20,657 nt of DNA from a virus (IMGVR_UViG_3300010233_000240:1654-22310); one strand, 5' to 3'; counted from the stretch's first letter, positions 1 through 9,311 are shown. Numbers and translations are program-made. The notes: generated by a model not told the origin, from the letters alone.

Positions 1-1
1 T

Positions 2-3000
2 ATCGCCCAAAAGATGAAGGCCAATCTCGCAGCAGACAAATCTGTTGTCGAAGGGCTAGACGCTCAGCTGAAGGCTGAGACTGACAAGCTGAATGCACTG
101 TACGACAAGGTTAATGCTATCGGTGGTATGAAGGGCGACAAGAAGGACAATCAAGTCTCTCACGCTCAAAACCAACTAGATATGGCACAAGCCGGCTTCA
201 CTGGCCTGTCTGGTGATGCAACTGCTGCTGACATTCAGAAGGTTATCGACAAGGATCGCGAGCTTCTAGACATCGCTAAGCGTGCCTCTGTGGCTCAGAA
301 GATGCTTGACCAAGCCACTGTGACAAGTGAATGGGACAAGCTGTTTGATCCTAAGCGCGCTCAGAAGTTTGGCGACACATTGACGCAAGCCTTTGGCTCA
401 GCTGGCAAGGGTCTGAAGACGCTAATTACTGGCCTGCAAACCTACGCTGTTGAACAAGAACGTCTTGCTAAGGCTCAGAAGCTGATTGATGAAACCACTG
501 ACCCGACCGCTAAGGCTGCGCGTCAAATGGAGCTTGCACAAGCCACTGCAGCTGCGCAAATCAAGATGTACGGGGACATGACCGAAGCTGCACAGCAGTT
601 CTTCAAGAAGGGGACTGTGGGCTATCAAGCTCTCGGTGCTGCCGAGAAGGTCTTCCGTGTTGCTGAAATCGCTCAAGCTGTTTCGAATTTCGTCACTAAG
701 AGCGGACTGCTGGCTGCGTTCACAGGTCTGTTCGTTACGTCGCAAGCTACTCAGGTGACAGCTGCTGCTGCTGGCTCCGTTGGTGTGGTTGCTGCGGAAG
801 TTCCTAAGCAAGCTGCATACGGTGTGTCGGCTCTTGCTGCATCGCTGACTATCCCACCTCCTGCCTCTTTTGTTGCATTCGCTGCTACCGCAGCGGCCCT
901 GTTGGCGATTGGTGTGGCTATCTCTGGCTCCGGTGGTGGTGGTAGTTCTCACCTCGCTGCTGATCGTCAAGCTACGCAAGGCACTGGAACCGTTCTCGGT
1001 GACAGCACCAAGCAAAGCGAATCGATTGGTAACGCAATCAAGAACCTGTCAGACAACAGCGACATCTCGCTGCAGTACTCGTCGGGTATGCTGATGTCGT
1101 TGAAGAATATTGAGAGCGCCCTGACAGGTGTGACCAACTCTATTCTTCTACAAGGTTCCTCTGCCACAGGTAGCGGGTTCTTGTCTTCGAAGAGTCTTGG
1201 AACTCCGCTGGGCTCAACAGAAGATAACATCTTCCAAGCCGGCCTAGGTGCTCTGACAAACAAGGTGTTGACTTCTGTCTCACCTGTGCTTGCTGGCCTC
1301 GTTTCAAAACTGACAGGTTCGTCTAAGTCTACGAGTCTTGTTGATTCTGGTATCACGTCGGGCTCTCAGTCAGTTGCTAGCATTCTTGGTGGTGGCTTCA
1401 AGGGTAACTCCTATCAAGACATCAGCACGACTAGCAAGACACTGTGGGGTCTAATCTCTTCGACTAAGACAAGTCGGAACACGTCGGCGCTAGATGGTTC
1501 GACAACTGACGCTTTCACAGCAGTTATCAAGCAAATGGTTTCGACTGTGACGCAAGCTGCAGCTGGATTGGGAATGTCTTCCGCCGATATCGCTGCCAAG
1601 CTGAATGCTGTGCAAGTGAGCTTGGGTAACATCAGTCTGAAGGGGCTGACTGCTGACCAGATTCAAAAGCAGCTGGAAGCTGTGTTCTCTGCCTTCGGTG
1701 ATAAGCTGGTTGCTGCTGGACTTGGCAATTCGGTGACGAAGTTCCAACAAGCTGGTGAAGGACTGCTACAAACTGCTGTGCGTGTTGCCACTGGCGTTGA
1801 ACAAGCTAGCTTCGAACTAGGTAAACTAGGCTTGACGGCTATCAAGTTCGGCGATATAATCAACACTTCTGGAGACGTTGCAACTGAGATTGTTCGTCAG
1901 ACGATTATGCTGAAGGAAGGTGCTGATGGCATCTCCGCTATTCTCTCTACAATGAGTGGAACAGCAGCAGAACTCGCACAGACTTATCAAGCTCTGTTGG
2001 TTGTCCGTCTAAGCTTGAAGCAGCTGGGTATCGCCAACGACGTTAGCGCCGATCTAATCAACGCTGCTGGTGGCTTGGACAAGCTGCAAAGCGCGCTTCA
2101 GGACTATACTAAAGAGTTCTTCACTACGGCTCAACAGCAAGTCATGGCTACGCAGGCGCTGCAACAGCAGTTCTCTGCTCTTGGTCTTGCGATGCCAACC
2201 AGCAAAGCTGCGTTTGTTGACCTTGTCAACCAACTTAGCGCGAGCGGGTTGAGTGGACAGGAGCTTGCTTTGAAGGTGATTGGTTTGGCTGACGCCTTCA
2301 ACAATTTGTCCTCGGTTACTGATGACAACATCTCGACCCTGACAGGTAATCTGACCGATGCGTATAACGCCCAGGCTCAGACGCTTACCGACCTGAAGAC
2401 GAAGATGCTGGACTTCTCTTCTTCACTTGCCAAGTTCAAGACTACGCTTCTAACGGGTGATCTTTCTACAGGCAACGCAGTTGACAAGTACAACGTCTTG
2501 AAGGCTCAGTACGAAAGCGTTCAAGCCAAGGCGATGACGGGCGATCAAGACGCTATCAGTCAGTTCCAAGAGGTTGCTCAGTCGTTCTTGCAAGCTTCGC
2601 GTGACGTTAACGCTTCTGGCGATAGCTACACGTCGGACTTCCAAGCTGTCTTGGCTGCTACTCAGGCTTTGCAAGACTACACGTCTTCGCAAGCAAGTGT
2701 GGCGGATCAATCCCTGACAGCTTTGCAAGAGCAAGTGAGTCATCTAATCACTATCAACCAATCTGTTGAAACTGTTGCGCAGGCTATTGCAGCCCTGACA
2801 GCAGCGATGGCAGTAGGAGTGGGTGGCGGATTTAGCTGGAATGGAAACCCTGTGGCAACAACCACAACGGGGCCTAACGCAACGATCCTGCCGGTTTCGA
2901 ACAACGGCACTCAAAGCGTTGCTAGCATTTCTGCAAATGGTACTGCGGCCCTAACTGCACAGATTAGCTCCCTGCAAGCTGAGGTTGCTGGTCTACGTGC

Positions 3001-3142
3001 TGATGCTGCTGTGCACACAGGTGTTCTAGCTACAGCTGTTGTGGCGTCGTCTGAGACTAACGCACAGACAGTTGTCGAAGGTAATCAGGTTGCTGTCAAG
3101 AAGGCAGCTTACGCATCTAACGCAAGGATTATGCAAGCATGA
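2..3142 (+). CDS. Phage tail tape-measure protein, C-terminal part (5' end outside window)
   Basis: Likely tape-measure protein, the rod inside the tail tube that sets tail length and is ejected ahead of the DNA. The frame is already open at the left edge and the first in-window ATG (position 14) has no ribosome site, so the gene almost certainly starts upstream. At least 1042 residues are visible. Numbered from that ATG, residues 1-230 are helical and Ala/Gln/Lys-rich. Residues about 231-305 contain hydrophobic stretches (VAFAATAAALLAIGVAI at 287-303) ending in a Gly/Ser linker, as expected for a membrane-spanning part of a tape measure. After it comes GTGTVLGDSTKQSES, which resembles a motif I recall from other phage tape-measure proteins. 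The rest is long, Ala/Gln/Ser-rich and coiled-coil-like, with a Gly/Thr/Asn patch near residue 935-965. Length, composition and its place before tail-tip genes support the call. The end overlaps the next gene by ATGA. Confidence 0.82.
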   Translation: MAQKMKANLAADKSVVEGLDAQLKAETDKLNALYDKVNAIGGMKGDKKDNQVSHAQNQLDMAQAGFTGLSGDATAADIQKVIDKDRELLDIAKRASVAQKMLDQATVTSEWDKLFDPKRAQKFGDTLTQAFGSAGKGLKTLITGLQTYAVEQERLAKAQKLIDETTDPTAKAARQMELAQATAAAQIKMYGDMTEAAQQFFKKGTVGYQALGAAEKVFRVAEIAQAVSNFVTKSGLLAAFTGLFVTSQATQVTAAAAGSVGVVAAEVPKQAAYGVSALAASLTIPPPASFVAFAATAAALLAIGVAISGSGGGGSSHLAADRQATQGTGTVLGDSTKQSESIGNAIKNLSDNSDISLQYSSGMLMSLKNIESALTGVTNSILLQGSSATGSGFLSSKSLGTPLGSTEDNIFQAGLGALTNKVLTSVSPVLAGLVSKLTGSSKSTSLVDSGITSGSQSVASILGGGFKGNSYQDISTTSKTLWGLISSTKTSRNTSALDGSTTDAFTAVIKQMVSTVTQAAAGLGMSSADIAAKLNAVQVSLGNISLKGLTADQIQKQLEAVFSAFGDKLVAAGLGNSVTKFQQAGEGLLQTAVRVATGVEQASFELGKLGLTAIKFGDIINTSGDVATEIVRQTIMLKEGADGISAILSTMSGTAAELAQTYQALLVVRLSLKQLGIANDVSADLINAAGGLDKLQSALQDYTKEFFTTAQQQVMATQALQQQFSALGLAMPTSKAAFVDLVNQLSASGLSGQELALKVIGLADAFNNLSSVTDDNISTLTGNLTDAYNAQAQTLTDLKTKMLDFSSSLAKFKTTLLTGDLSTGNAVDKYNVLKAQYESVQAKAMTGDQDAISQFQEVAQSFLQASRDVNASGDSYTSDFQAVLAATQALQDYTSSQASVADQSLTALQEQVSHLITINQSVETVAQAIAALTAAMAVGVGGGFSWNGNPVATTTTGPNATILPVSNNGTQSVASISANGTAALTAQISSLQAEVAGLRADAAVHTGVLATAVVASSETNAQTVVEGNQVAVKKAAYASNARIMQA

Positions 3143-4629
3143 CAATTTCGAACGCGCAATTTACGGCATGGTTAAAAGACCCTGGCGTATCTCGCGTGGT
3201 TCTGGTTGAAGTAACTGTTGGACTAAACGGTGGCGGGACACAAACCCGCTACCTCTCTGATAAGGGCTATACAAGCAGCCCTTCTGATACTCCTGCAAAC
3301 ACGTACTACCAACCTCGGATCACGGGAAGTCTTCAAATCACTCGCTCAATCGATGCGACAAATAATGGAGCCCTTTCCCAGACATTCGGGGACTTGGCTT
3401 TGAACAACATCGATGGCGCGCTTGACTCTTGGTTTAACGACTATTGGGTCAACCGTGCCATCACTTATTTTGTAGGCGATCCATCGTGGGCTCGCTCTGA
3501 TTTCCGTCAAGTCTTTGCAGGCGTCTGCGGAGGCATTGATACCTCTGATCGTACATCCTTCAACGTTCTGATTAGCGATAAGCTACAGAGGTTGAACACC
3601 ACGATTAGTGAAACTACCTTGGGCGGTTCTACTTCCCTGGCAGATAACCTTCTCCCTCTTCTATTCGGAGAGTGTTTTAATATCTCTCCTCTTCTAACTA
3701 ACGCTAGTACTAACGAATATATGGTTCATAATGGGCCTATCGAACGTATTATCGAAGTTAGAGATAATGGTGTACCAGTATCATTTACTCCTAGTTTGAG
3801 CACAGGTAAGTTCACTCTAACTAATCAACCATACGGTACGATTACTTGTAGTGTCCAAGGAGCCAAGCCGAGCGGTGTATATTCGAATACAGCAGCTGCA
3901 CTGGTTAAACTCTTGATTACTAGTTATGGCTCTGTTGTTGGAAATAGATTCACAACAGGAGAGCTAGACACTGCAACATTCACAGCTTTCGATACAGCGC
4001 ACCCTCAACCTGTGGGGGTCTACCTGTCGGATCGTCAGAACGTTCTGGACATTTGCAACCAGCTTCTACAGAGCCTTGGAGCACAGCTGTTTGTTGATAG
4101 CAGTGGGTTGGTATCGATTGTTCAATTGAACCTGCCACAGAGCCTTCCAGGCACCTCTGTGGGCATTGCTGATATGCAAGACAGAACGCTGACTATCAAA
4201 ACGCTGTGCCCTGTCGTTGCTTCTGTCAAGCTGGGCTATGACAAGAACTGGACTGTGCAGAGCCAGCTTGCTGGTGGCCTGGATCAAGGGTCAGCAGCGT
4301 TGTTCATGCAAGAGTATCTGATGGTGACACAGAAAGATACTACTGCAGCTGCTAACTACAACCTGTATACCGATCCTCAACAGATTGATACTCTTCTTGT
4401 AGTAGGCTCTGATGCGACGATTGAATGTACTCGCAGGTTGAATATATTCAATGTTCAGCGTAAGGTAATAACCTATCAAGGTTTCTATCACCTGATCTTT
4501 GAACAACTTGGTAGTCCACAAACTTTGACACACCCTAGGTTTGGATTGTCTGGGGGTGTTACTGGACAGATTGTTTCTATCGCAGTTGACTATCTCAGTC
4601 CGACTGTTACTTTTGAGGTTCTAGTATAA
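3139..4629 (+). CDS. Phage tail tip / baseplate hub-like structural protein
   Basis: A 496-aa virion protein, probably part of the tail tip between tape measure and fibre. The start overlaps the previous stop as ATGA, so the genes are translationally coupled. The N-terminal third (residues 1-150) has the pattern of a family I recognise from many proteobacterial phages: ISNAQFTAWL, then YLSDKGY, LQITRSID, GDLALNNIDGALDSW and WARSDFRQVFAGV. The middle has NGPIERIIEVRDNGVPVSFTP and the end has TLTHPRFGLSGGVTGQI. No catalytic motif or signal peptide is visible. Exact structural position is inference. The stretch from about 3660 to 3960, and again near 4330-4620, is visibly richer in A/T and in AGA-type codons than the rest of the operon, which hints at mosaic ancestry. 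Confidence 0.75.
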   Translation: MTISNAQFTAWLKDPGVSRVVLVEVTVGLNGGGTQTRYLSDKGYTSSPSDTPANTYYQPRITGSLQITRSIDATNNGALSQTFGDLALNNIDGALDSWFNDYWVNRAITYFVGDPSWARSDFRQVFAGVCGGIDTSDRTSFNVLISDKLQRLNTTISETTLGGSTSLADNLLPLLFGECFNISPLLTNASTNEYMVHNGPIERIIEVRDNGVPVSFTPSLSTGKFTLTNQPYGTITCSVQGAKPSGVYSNTAAALVKLLITSYGSVVGNRFTTGELDTATFTAFDTAHPQPVGVYLSDRQNVLDICNQLLQSLGAQLFVDSSGLVSIVQLNLPQSLPGTSVGIADMQDRTLTIKTLCPVVASVKLGYDKNWTVQSQLAGGLDQGSAALFMQEYLMVTQKDTTAAANYNLYTDPQQIDTLLVVGSDATIECTRRLNIFNVQRKVITYQGFYHLIFEQLGSPQTLTHPRFGLSGGVTGQIVSIAVDYLSPTVTFEVLV

Positions 4630-6705
4630 ATGGCAACAACAGTTAACGACCGCGATCTACAGCTTGCTGCGACAAGCCCCCGCGTTGCGGGAGTTGTACT
4701 GCCGTCCAATGTGACTGTCCCTGGTCTTGCCGGGGCTATCACTTCTTCCAAGTTTGTAGAACTGGCTGCTACAAGTCAGATTTTTCAAATTCCAAAGACC
4801 GGGAGTATTAGCCCGGCAAATATCACTGTCACTGCTACGATTCACAATCTGGTCAACACGCCTACGTTGACGATTGCTCCGGGCGGTGGTACAATGTCGG
4901 TTACGCCTGCGCTGACCGGAGGAACTTTCACGTTCACTCCTGCGCAAATGACCTCCGACACAGTTACTCTTCTACTGAGTTTGACTGAGGCGAGTATCAC
5001 TTACACGGACACTATGACGTTCGTAAAGTGTCGCGAGGGTATTGATTCGATCAACGTGTTTCTCACGAATGAGAACGTTACGATTGCTGCAGACACTGCT
5101 GGCAACGTCATCTCGTATGCAGGCGCATCCGGTAACATCAAGGTCTTCCAAGGCATCAACGATGTCACGTCTGTGTGCACATTTGGTGTTTCCTCAAACC
5201 CAGGTGGCCTGACGCACAACCTGAACACGACGACTGGCTCCTTCAACATCAGCGCAGGTTTTGCAGCGGGAACCAATCAGACAACTCTAACGTTCACTGC
5301 CACGTTCGGCACAACGGTTGTCTCCAAGATTTTCACGCTCTCCAAAGTGAACGCTGCTGCTACAGGTGCGACTGGAGCGCCCGGTGTACGGGGCTCTGTG
5401 CAACTATCTGTTGGCCTAGGAGGCTCTACAGCCGTCTGGAGTGATACCACAGCTGCCGCTGCTGTGGTAACAGCTACGGGCACCTCTCCTATTCGCCTAG
5501 ATCAAGTCACGGAAACCAACAACTCTGTTGGGTTTGTTGAGACGCGAGTATTTGACGGAACAAACTGGATCGTAGCTTCCGTATCTATCAACGGTAACCT
5601 GATTGTCAATGGTACAGTGGTCGCTGCCAGTCTTGCCGTGAACGCAGTTACTTCGACCAGCCTAGCATCTATCACGATGACGGTGGGTAAGTTCATCCAA
5701 AGTACGTCGTTCGTAAGCGGCTCCTCTGGTTGGAGAATCGATGCTAATGGCTCTGCTGAGTTTGCAGCTGCTTCCATTCGTGGACAGCTTGCAGCGGCTC
5801 AGATTAACGGCAACGGGCTGACGATCAACGACAACTCTGGCAACCCTATTCTCGGTGTCGGAACGAATCTTGACAACAGTCGAATCACTGCAGCTGCTGG
5901 CTGGTTGAATAGCAACGTTACTGTTGTATCTGGAGTTCTAACAGGTATCGGTACACCGAGTATTCAAGTTGACAATTCGTACAGCCTATCAAAGGCAGCG
6001 AATAGCATTTTGTCTGCGACAGTGAGTATTAGTGCCACAGCGGGTGCAGGTTTTGTAGCCGGTACGCTGACATGGAACAGTTCCGGAGTTCGCACTGCTG
6101 GTTATGGTGTAGCTATGACCCCAGGCGGTATCGTAGCATACAACACCTCTGGTGTTAATACATTCAGTATCGATGCTTCAACAGGTAATGCATTCTTTGC
6201 AGGAACTCTTGCAGCTGGTGTAGCATCGGTTGGTACTATTTCTTCTTCTGTTGCAAATGCCTCAGTTACTCAGACAGGTGCAGCGACAAGTATTGCTTCT
6301 GGCGCTGTAACGTGTGTCACGTACACCACAGCTAACAAAGACATGCTGTTGGCATTCAACGTGAATGTTCAATGTACCACGAACACTAATACGCCTCTAG
6401 AGATTCAGTTCTCAGCTGTTGTTGACGGTGTGGCATATCAACCTGCTGGTATTGTCCCACGTTATGAGTTGACCCAATCGAATGCCAAGATGTCTTTGTT
6501 TACTGGCATCACGCTTTACAATTGGGGCTCTACAAACAACTTCGCACCTACCTTCATTATTCCAGCGGGAACCTTCAGCGCAGGCTCTCACACAATTGGC
6601 TACGCTATTAGTATCTCGTTCTTGAATGCTTCTGGCGCTGCAAATACAATCACAGGCTCATCTTTGTTTACTCAAGGTATGGTGACGCTACGGGAGTTTA
6701 CCTGA
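4630..6705 (+). CDS. Central tail fibre / host-specificity protein (lambda J C-terminal-like)
   Basis: A 691-aa fibre protein expected to bind the host surface. ATG follows directly after the previous TAA. The N-terminus (NDRDLQLAATSPRVAGVVLP) is a fibre-type attachment segment. Residues about 45-250 are Thr/Val/Gly-rich beta-sandwich-like sequence that could form Ig-like domains. Then comes a short collagen-like run, GATGAPGVRG. Residues about 300-395 carry the lambda J/DUF1983-type pattern: FDGTNWIVASVSINGNLIVN, AASLAVNAVTS, GWRIDANGSAEFAAASIRGQ. The last 150 residues (about 545-691) form a different, Asn/Thr-rich beta domain with no recognised motif, probably the receptor-binding tip; this is inference from position. 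Placement just before a DUF4376-type gene supports a fibre role. Confidence 0.78.
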   Translation: MATTVNDRDLQLAATSPRVAGVVLPSNVTVPGLAGAITSSKFVELAATSQIFQIPKTGSISPANITVTATIHNLVNTPTLTIAPGGGTMSVTPALTGGTFTFTPAQMTSDTVTLLLSLTEASITYTDTMTFVKCREGIDSINVFLTNENVTIAADTAGNVISYAGASGNIKVFQGINDVTSVCTFGVSSNPGGLTHNLNTTTGSFNISAGFAAGTNQTTLTFTATFGTTVVSKIFTLSKVNAAATGATGAPGVRGSVQLSVGLGGSTAVWSDTTAAAAVVTATGTSPIRLDQVTETNNSVGFVETRVFDGTNWIVASVSINGNLIVNGTVVAASLAVNAVTSTSLASITMTVGKFIQSTSFVSGSSGWRIDANGSAEFAAASIRGQLAAAQINGNGLTINDNSGNPILGVGTNLDNSRITAAAGWLNSNVTVVSGVLTGIGTPSIQVDNSYSLSKAANSILSATVSISATAGAGFVAGTLTWNSSGVRTAGYGVAMTPGGIVAYNTSGVNTFSIDASTGNAFFAGTLAAGVASVGTISSSVANASVTQTGAATSIASGAVTCVTYTTANKDMLLAFNVNVQCTTNTNTPLEIQFSAVVDGVAYQPAGIVPRYELTQSNAKMSLFTGITLYNWGSTNNFAPTFIIPAGTFSAGSHTIGYAISISFLNASGAANTITGSSLFTQGMVTLREFT

Positions 6706-6706
6706 T

Positions 6707-7306
6707 ATGGATTACATTGTCTACGATGAAACCGGAGAGATTGTCAGCTGGGGGAGTTGCGATACTCCTCCTGCTCCCGGAGATGGCTTAACGCTAGTGG
6801 AAGCAACTGCAAGCGGGTTTACCCACTACATCAGCAACAATGCGCTGACGGCCTATACTCCGGAACAGGCAGCAATTAAAGCTGCTACTCCGGAGTATCC
6901 CTGCCACTGGAGCAACGCAACGTTCTCTTGGATTGACGACAGAGACTTGAACGTAGCTAGACAAGCTCAATGGGACACAATCAAAGCTGACAGGGATGCA
7001 GAAATCTACGGAGGACTTGTTTGGGACGGCTCAACGTTCGATACTGATATGGTTGCTCAGAGTAGGATTTCTGGTGCTTGCACACTGGCTCTGATGGCTG
7101 TGGTTGCAGGACAAGCGGGTGCCTTCAGTAAGACGTGGAAGCTCGCAGACAATACCACACGTGTGTTGTCAGCAACTCAAATGATGGCTGTAGGCGTAGC
7201 GCTTGGACAAATGGTGCAAGCTGCTATTGACAAGGGACAGGTGCTGTTGCTTCAAGTAGGTGCAGCATCTAGTTCAGAACAAATTAGGAGTATCCAATGG
7301 TCTTAA
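6707..7306 (+). CDS. DUF4376-type tail fibre-associated protein
   Basis: A 199-aa protein whose C-terminal half (about 100-180) matches the DUF4376 pattern found in phage fibre or fibre-assembly proteins: VWDGSTFDTDMVAQSRISGA, then TWKLADNTTRVLSATQMMAVGVALG and QMVQAAIDKG. The N-terminal 60 residues (YIVYDETGEIVSWGSC) look like the short beta segment that often precedes this domain. It starts one base after the fibre stop codon and is surely co-expressed with the fibre gene. The role could be fibre chaperone or a small attached structural part; the sequence cannot decide. The C-terminus runs past the domain by about 18 residues and overlaps the next gene by 10 bases. Confidence 0.72.
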   Translation: MDYIVYDETGEIVSWGSCDTPPAPGDGLTLVEATASGFTHYISNNALTAYTPEQAAIKAATPEYPCHWSNATFSWIDDRDLNVARQAQWDTIKADRDAEIYGGLVWDGSTFDTDMVAQSRISGACTLALMAVVAGQAGAFSKTWKLADNTTRVLSATQMMAVGVALGQMVQAAIDKGQVLLLQVGAASSSEQIRSIQWS

Positions 7307-7536
7307 TCAAACTAGGACACTATCTGCTGAGAGTGTTGAAAGCGTTAGACCGTCTTGGGAATGCTCTCATCGGTGGTAACGATAAAGAAACACTGTCGTC
7401 AGTAGCCTACCGCAAGTATCGAGATAACAAGCCCTATGGTTTCACCATGGGTATTATCAACGAACTGTTTTTCTTCCAACCCAACCATTGTGAAATTTCA
7501 TATTCTCACGACAGGTTGGCTGACTTGCCGAGTTGA
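7297..7536 (+). CDS. Small conserved phage protein of unknown function
   Basis: A 79-aa protein. A good Shine-Dalgarno (AGGAG, about 7 nt upstream) sits inside the end of the previous gene and supports the ATG at this position. The N-terminus is amphipathic to hydrophobic (HYLLRVLKALDRLGNAL), followed by IGGNDKETLSSVAYRKYR, and the C-terminal part has PNHCEIS. The layout 'LNALLGGD..ETLSSR...HC' is one I recall from small proteins next to phage tail or lysis genes, for which no function is established. The N-terminal helix could associate with membrane, but it is too polar to call a clear TM segment. It is in the late operon between fibre and lysis genes. Confidence 0.62.
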   Translation: MVLIKLGHYLLRVLKALDRLGNALIGGNDKETLSSVAYRKYRDNKPYGFTMGIINELFFFQPNHCEISYSHDRLADLPS

Positions 7537-7539
7537 GCC

Positions 7540-8361
7540 ATGGCTAATATTCGTCTCATCTATAACGACGCAGTGACTCGTGCAGCAACCATCGTAGCTT
7601 CTACGACAGCTGGCTCTTTGGCAGCTTCCAACGTTGCAACTAATCTAAAAAGTCAGGTGTGGCGAAGCACAACGAATAGCTCAACCCTGACGTTTACATG
7701 GACTGTTGCCGAGTCTGTGTCAGGGATTGCTATTCCATTCTGCGGTATGTCTGGAACAAGTACTATCCGAGTACAGGGATACACAAACGTTGGTGATCCT
7801 ACGGCAGTAGTGGATAGCGGGACAATGACAGGTGGCACGTATATTATGCCTCAGTCCGTTGGATTGCCAACAGGAGTCAACTCTTTCGGACAAGGCGGTG
7901 CACGTCAGTGGGTTGTGTATATTCCAACTACAGCTGTAAAACAGCTTGTTATCACTTTCAACGATTCCTCTGCTTCCTATATCGAAGTGGGTAAGGTTGT
8001 TATTGGCCCTTATTGGGAGTCTTCTGTTAACGTCCCCTACGGTGCTGTCACCATGGGTATGGGCGACGACAGCAAGCATACTCGCTCTGACGCTGGCGAT
8101 GTCTTCACGGACGTAGGCCCACGGTACAAGACATTGGATTTGAATTTCCAATATCTGCCGACAACAGATAGAGACAATCTTTGGCGTATCCTCCGTGGTA
8201 ATGGGATGGCTACTCCGGTCTTCATTGATGTTGTTCCCGGAACCACAGACGCTGGTGACGAGTTCATTTATTCCATCTACGGCAAGCTTGCCAAATCTTC
8301 ATCCATCGTTATGACGATGTTCAACCAATATGCGTCTACACTTTCATGGACGGAAATCTAA
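7540..8361 (+). CDS. Phage tail structural protein (unnamed family)
   Basis: A 273-aa, beta-rich protein without signal peptide or TM segments. It begins MANIRLIYNDAVTRAATIVA and has SQVWRSTTNSSTLTFTW, a discoidin-like beta start, then VVIGPYWESSVNVPYGAVTM, a run with KTLDLNFQYLPTTDRDNLWR, and a late GTTDAGDEFIYSIYGKLAK. This order matches tail proteins I recall from siphophage tail-tip regions, where they usually stand before the hub-like gene rather than after the fibre. Here it lies between the fibre module and the holin. It starts 3 bases after the preceding stop. The virion role is inferred from family resemblance and operon position; the exact place in the tail is unknown. Confidence 0.62.
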   Translation: MANIRLIYNDAVTRAATIVASTTAGSLAASNVATNLKSQVWRSTTNSSTLTFTWTVAESVSGIAIPFCGMSGTSTIRVQGYTNVGDPTAVVDSGTMTGGTYIMPQSVGLPTGVNSFGQGGARQWVVYIPTTAVKQLVITFNDSSASYIEVGKVVIGPYWESSVNVPYGAVTMGMGDDSKHTRSDAGDVFTDVGPRYKTLDLNFQYLPTTDRDNLWRILRGNGMATPVFIDVVPGTTDAGDEFIYSIYGKLAKSSSIVMTMFNQYASTLSWTEI

Positions 8362-8733
8362 ATGGCAGGCAATATGAATGATCCTCAAACTACACAGAGC
8401 TTGAGCCAACAGCTTATGCACTCCGACCTGTTTACTTACATCGGCGTGGTTGCCTTCTCTTGCTGGGGCGGGGTTACTCGCTTCCTCCAAAGTAAGGACA
8501 AGTTTTCTTGGCACAACCTAGTTGCTCAGCTTACGTCCTCTAGCTTTGCTGGGATGATGGCCTACATGGCTTGCCAGTACACACACGTCAGCGGGCCCCT
8601 TGCTGGTGGTCTGACGGGGGTTGCTTCCTACATGGGCACCCCGGCCCTTATCGCTCTGGCTATGCGGTTGAAGATTGTCAAGGACGCTCTGACACCAGCT
8701 GAAAAAGAAACCACAGAAGGAAGAACAGAATGA
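8362..8733 (+). CDS. Holin, LydA / holin superfamily III type
   Basis: A 123-aa membrane protein directly before the endolysin, expected to open the inner membrane at lysis. Three hydrophobic segments are visible: about residues 23-42 (LFTYIGVVAFSCWGGVTRFL), 58-75 (around FAGMMAYMACQYT) and 78-102 (LAGGLTGVASYMGTPALIAL). The sequence FSWHNLVAQLTSSSFAGMMAYM followed by a YMGTPAL-type segment is the pattern of the LydA-like phage holin family. The C-terminal tail is charged (PAEKETTEGRTE), as usual for holins. ATG overlaps the upstream TAA region (TAAATG), and the stop overlaps the endolysin start as ATGA, so the two are coupled. Confidence 0.8.
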   Translation: MAGNMNDPQTTQSLSQQLMHSDLFTYIGVVAFSCWGGVTRFLQSKDKFSWHNLVAQLTSSSFAGMMAYMACQYTHVSGPLAGGLTGVASYMGTPALIALAMRLKIVKDALTPAEKETTEGRTE

Positions 8734-9299
8734 ATATCACTCTAGAACAACTGGCCTATATCTACCCACAATCGAGCGCTAAGAACAGGGCCACGTTCCT
8801 ACCGTTCCTGAACGCCACGATGAAGGAGTTTGGGATCGATTCTAAGGCCCGTACAGCGGCTTTCCTCGCTCAGGTGGGGCATGAGTCAGGGCAACTGATT
8901 TACGTCAAGGAACTGGCCTCTGGAGCCGCCTACGAGGGAAGGCACGATCTAGGCAATACGGAGGAAGGTGATGGCGTCCGTTTCAAGGGGCGTGGACTGA
9001 TTCAGATTACTGGTCGAGCCAATTACGTAGCCGTTGGCAAGGCTCTGAATATCGATGTCATGATTACTCCCGCTCTGCTGGAGTATCCAGAGAATGCTAC
9101 TCGCAGCGCCGGCTGGTTCTGGTCTACACACCATTTGAATGACTACGTAGACAAGGGTGATTTCGTTACCTTGACCAAGCGTATTAATGGTGGAACCACA
9201 GGACTGACAGACAGAATGATGCTGTGGGAACGAGCAAAAACCATTCTCCCAGAGCCAACTTCGGAAAGCGCAGACGAACAAAAGCCCGCTCAAGCATAA
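8730..9299 (+). CDS. Endolysin, glycoside hydrolase family 19 (chitinase-like muramidase)
   Basis: A 189-aa peptidoglycan-degrading enzyme. The GH19 core is clear: FLAQVGHESGQL (the Glu after His is the predicted acid catalyst), a following ELASGAAYEGR with a second acidic candidate, DGVRFKGRGLIQITGRANY, and later NATRSAGWFWSTHHLNDYVD and TKRINGGTTGL. Length is that of a single-domain phage GH19 lysin. There is no signal peptide, so export through the holin lesion is expected. A strong Shine-Dalgarno (AGAAGGAAG) lies in the end of the holin gene. The tail (SESADEQKPAQA) is acidic and disordered. The 3' end overlaps a hairpin. No Rz/Rz1 spanin gene follows. Confidence 0.9.
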   Translation: MNITLEQLAYIYPQSSAKNRATFLPFLNATMKEFGIDSKARTAAFLAQVGHESGQLIYVKELASGAAYEGRHDLGNTEEGDGVRFKGRGLIQITGRANYVAVGKALNIDVMITPALLEYPENATRSAGWFWSTHHLNDYVDKGDFVTLTKRINGGTTGLTDRMMLWERAKTILPEPTSESADEQKPAQA

Positions 9300-9311
9300 G
9301 CTCAAGCGGGC
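9280..9311 (-). terminator. Probable terminator for the leftward operon (hairpin overlapping endolysin 3' end)
   Basis: GCCCGCT at 9284-9290 pairs with AGCGGGC at 9305-9311; inside, AGC and GCT can extend the stem past a small internal loop. Read on the - strand it is followed by TTTTGTT. On the + strand the flank is CCTCTTTG, a poor T-tract. It therefore best fits termination of leftward transcripts. An 8-bp direct repeat (GCTCAAGC) occurs in the loop region at 9288 and 9300. Confidence 0.55.

Noticed and set aside
422-1015. 197-codon - strand frame within the tape-measure gene
   Set aside because: Ser/Arg-rich antisense reading with no start signal; the + strand is clearly coding.
5365-5400. 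Collagen-like repeat domain in the fibre
   Set aside because: Only about three Gly-X-Y triplets, too short for a collagen-like stalk.
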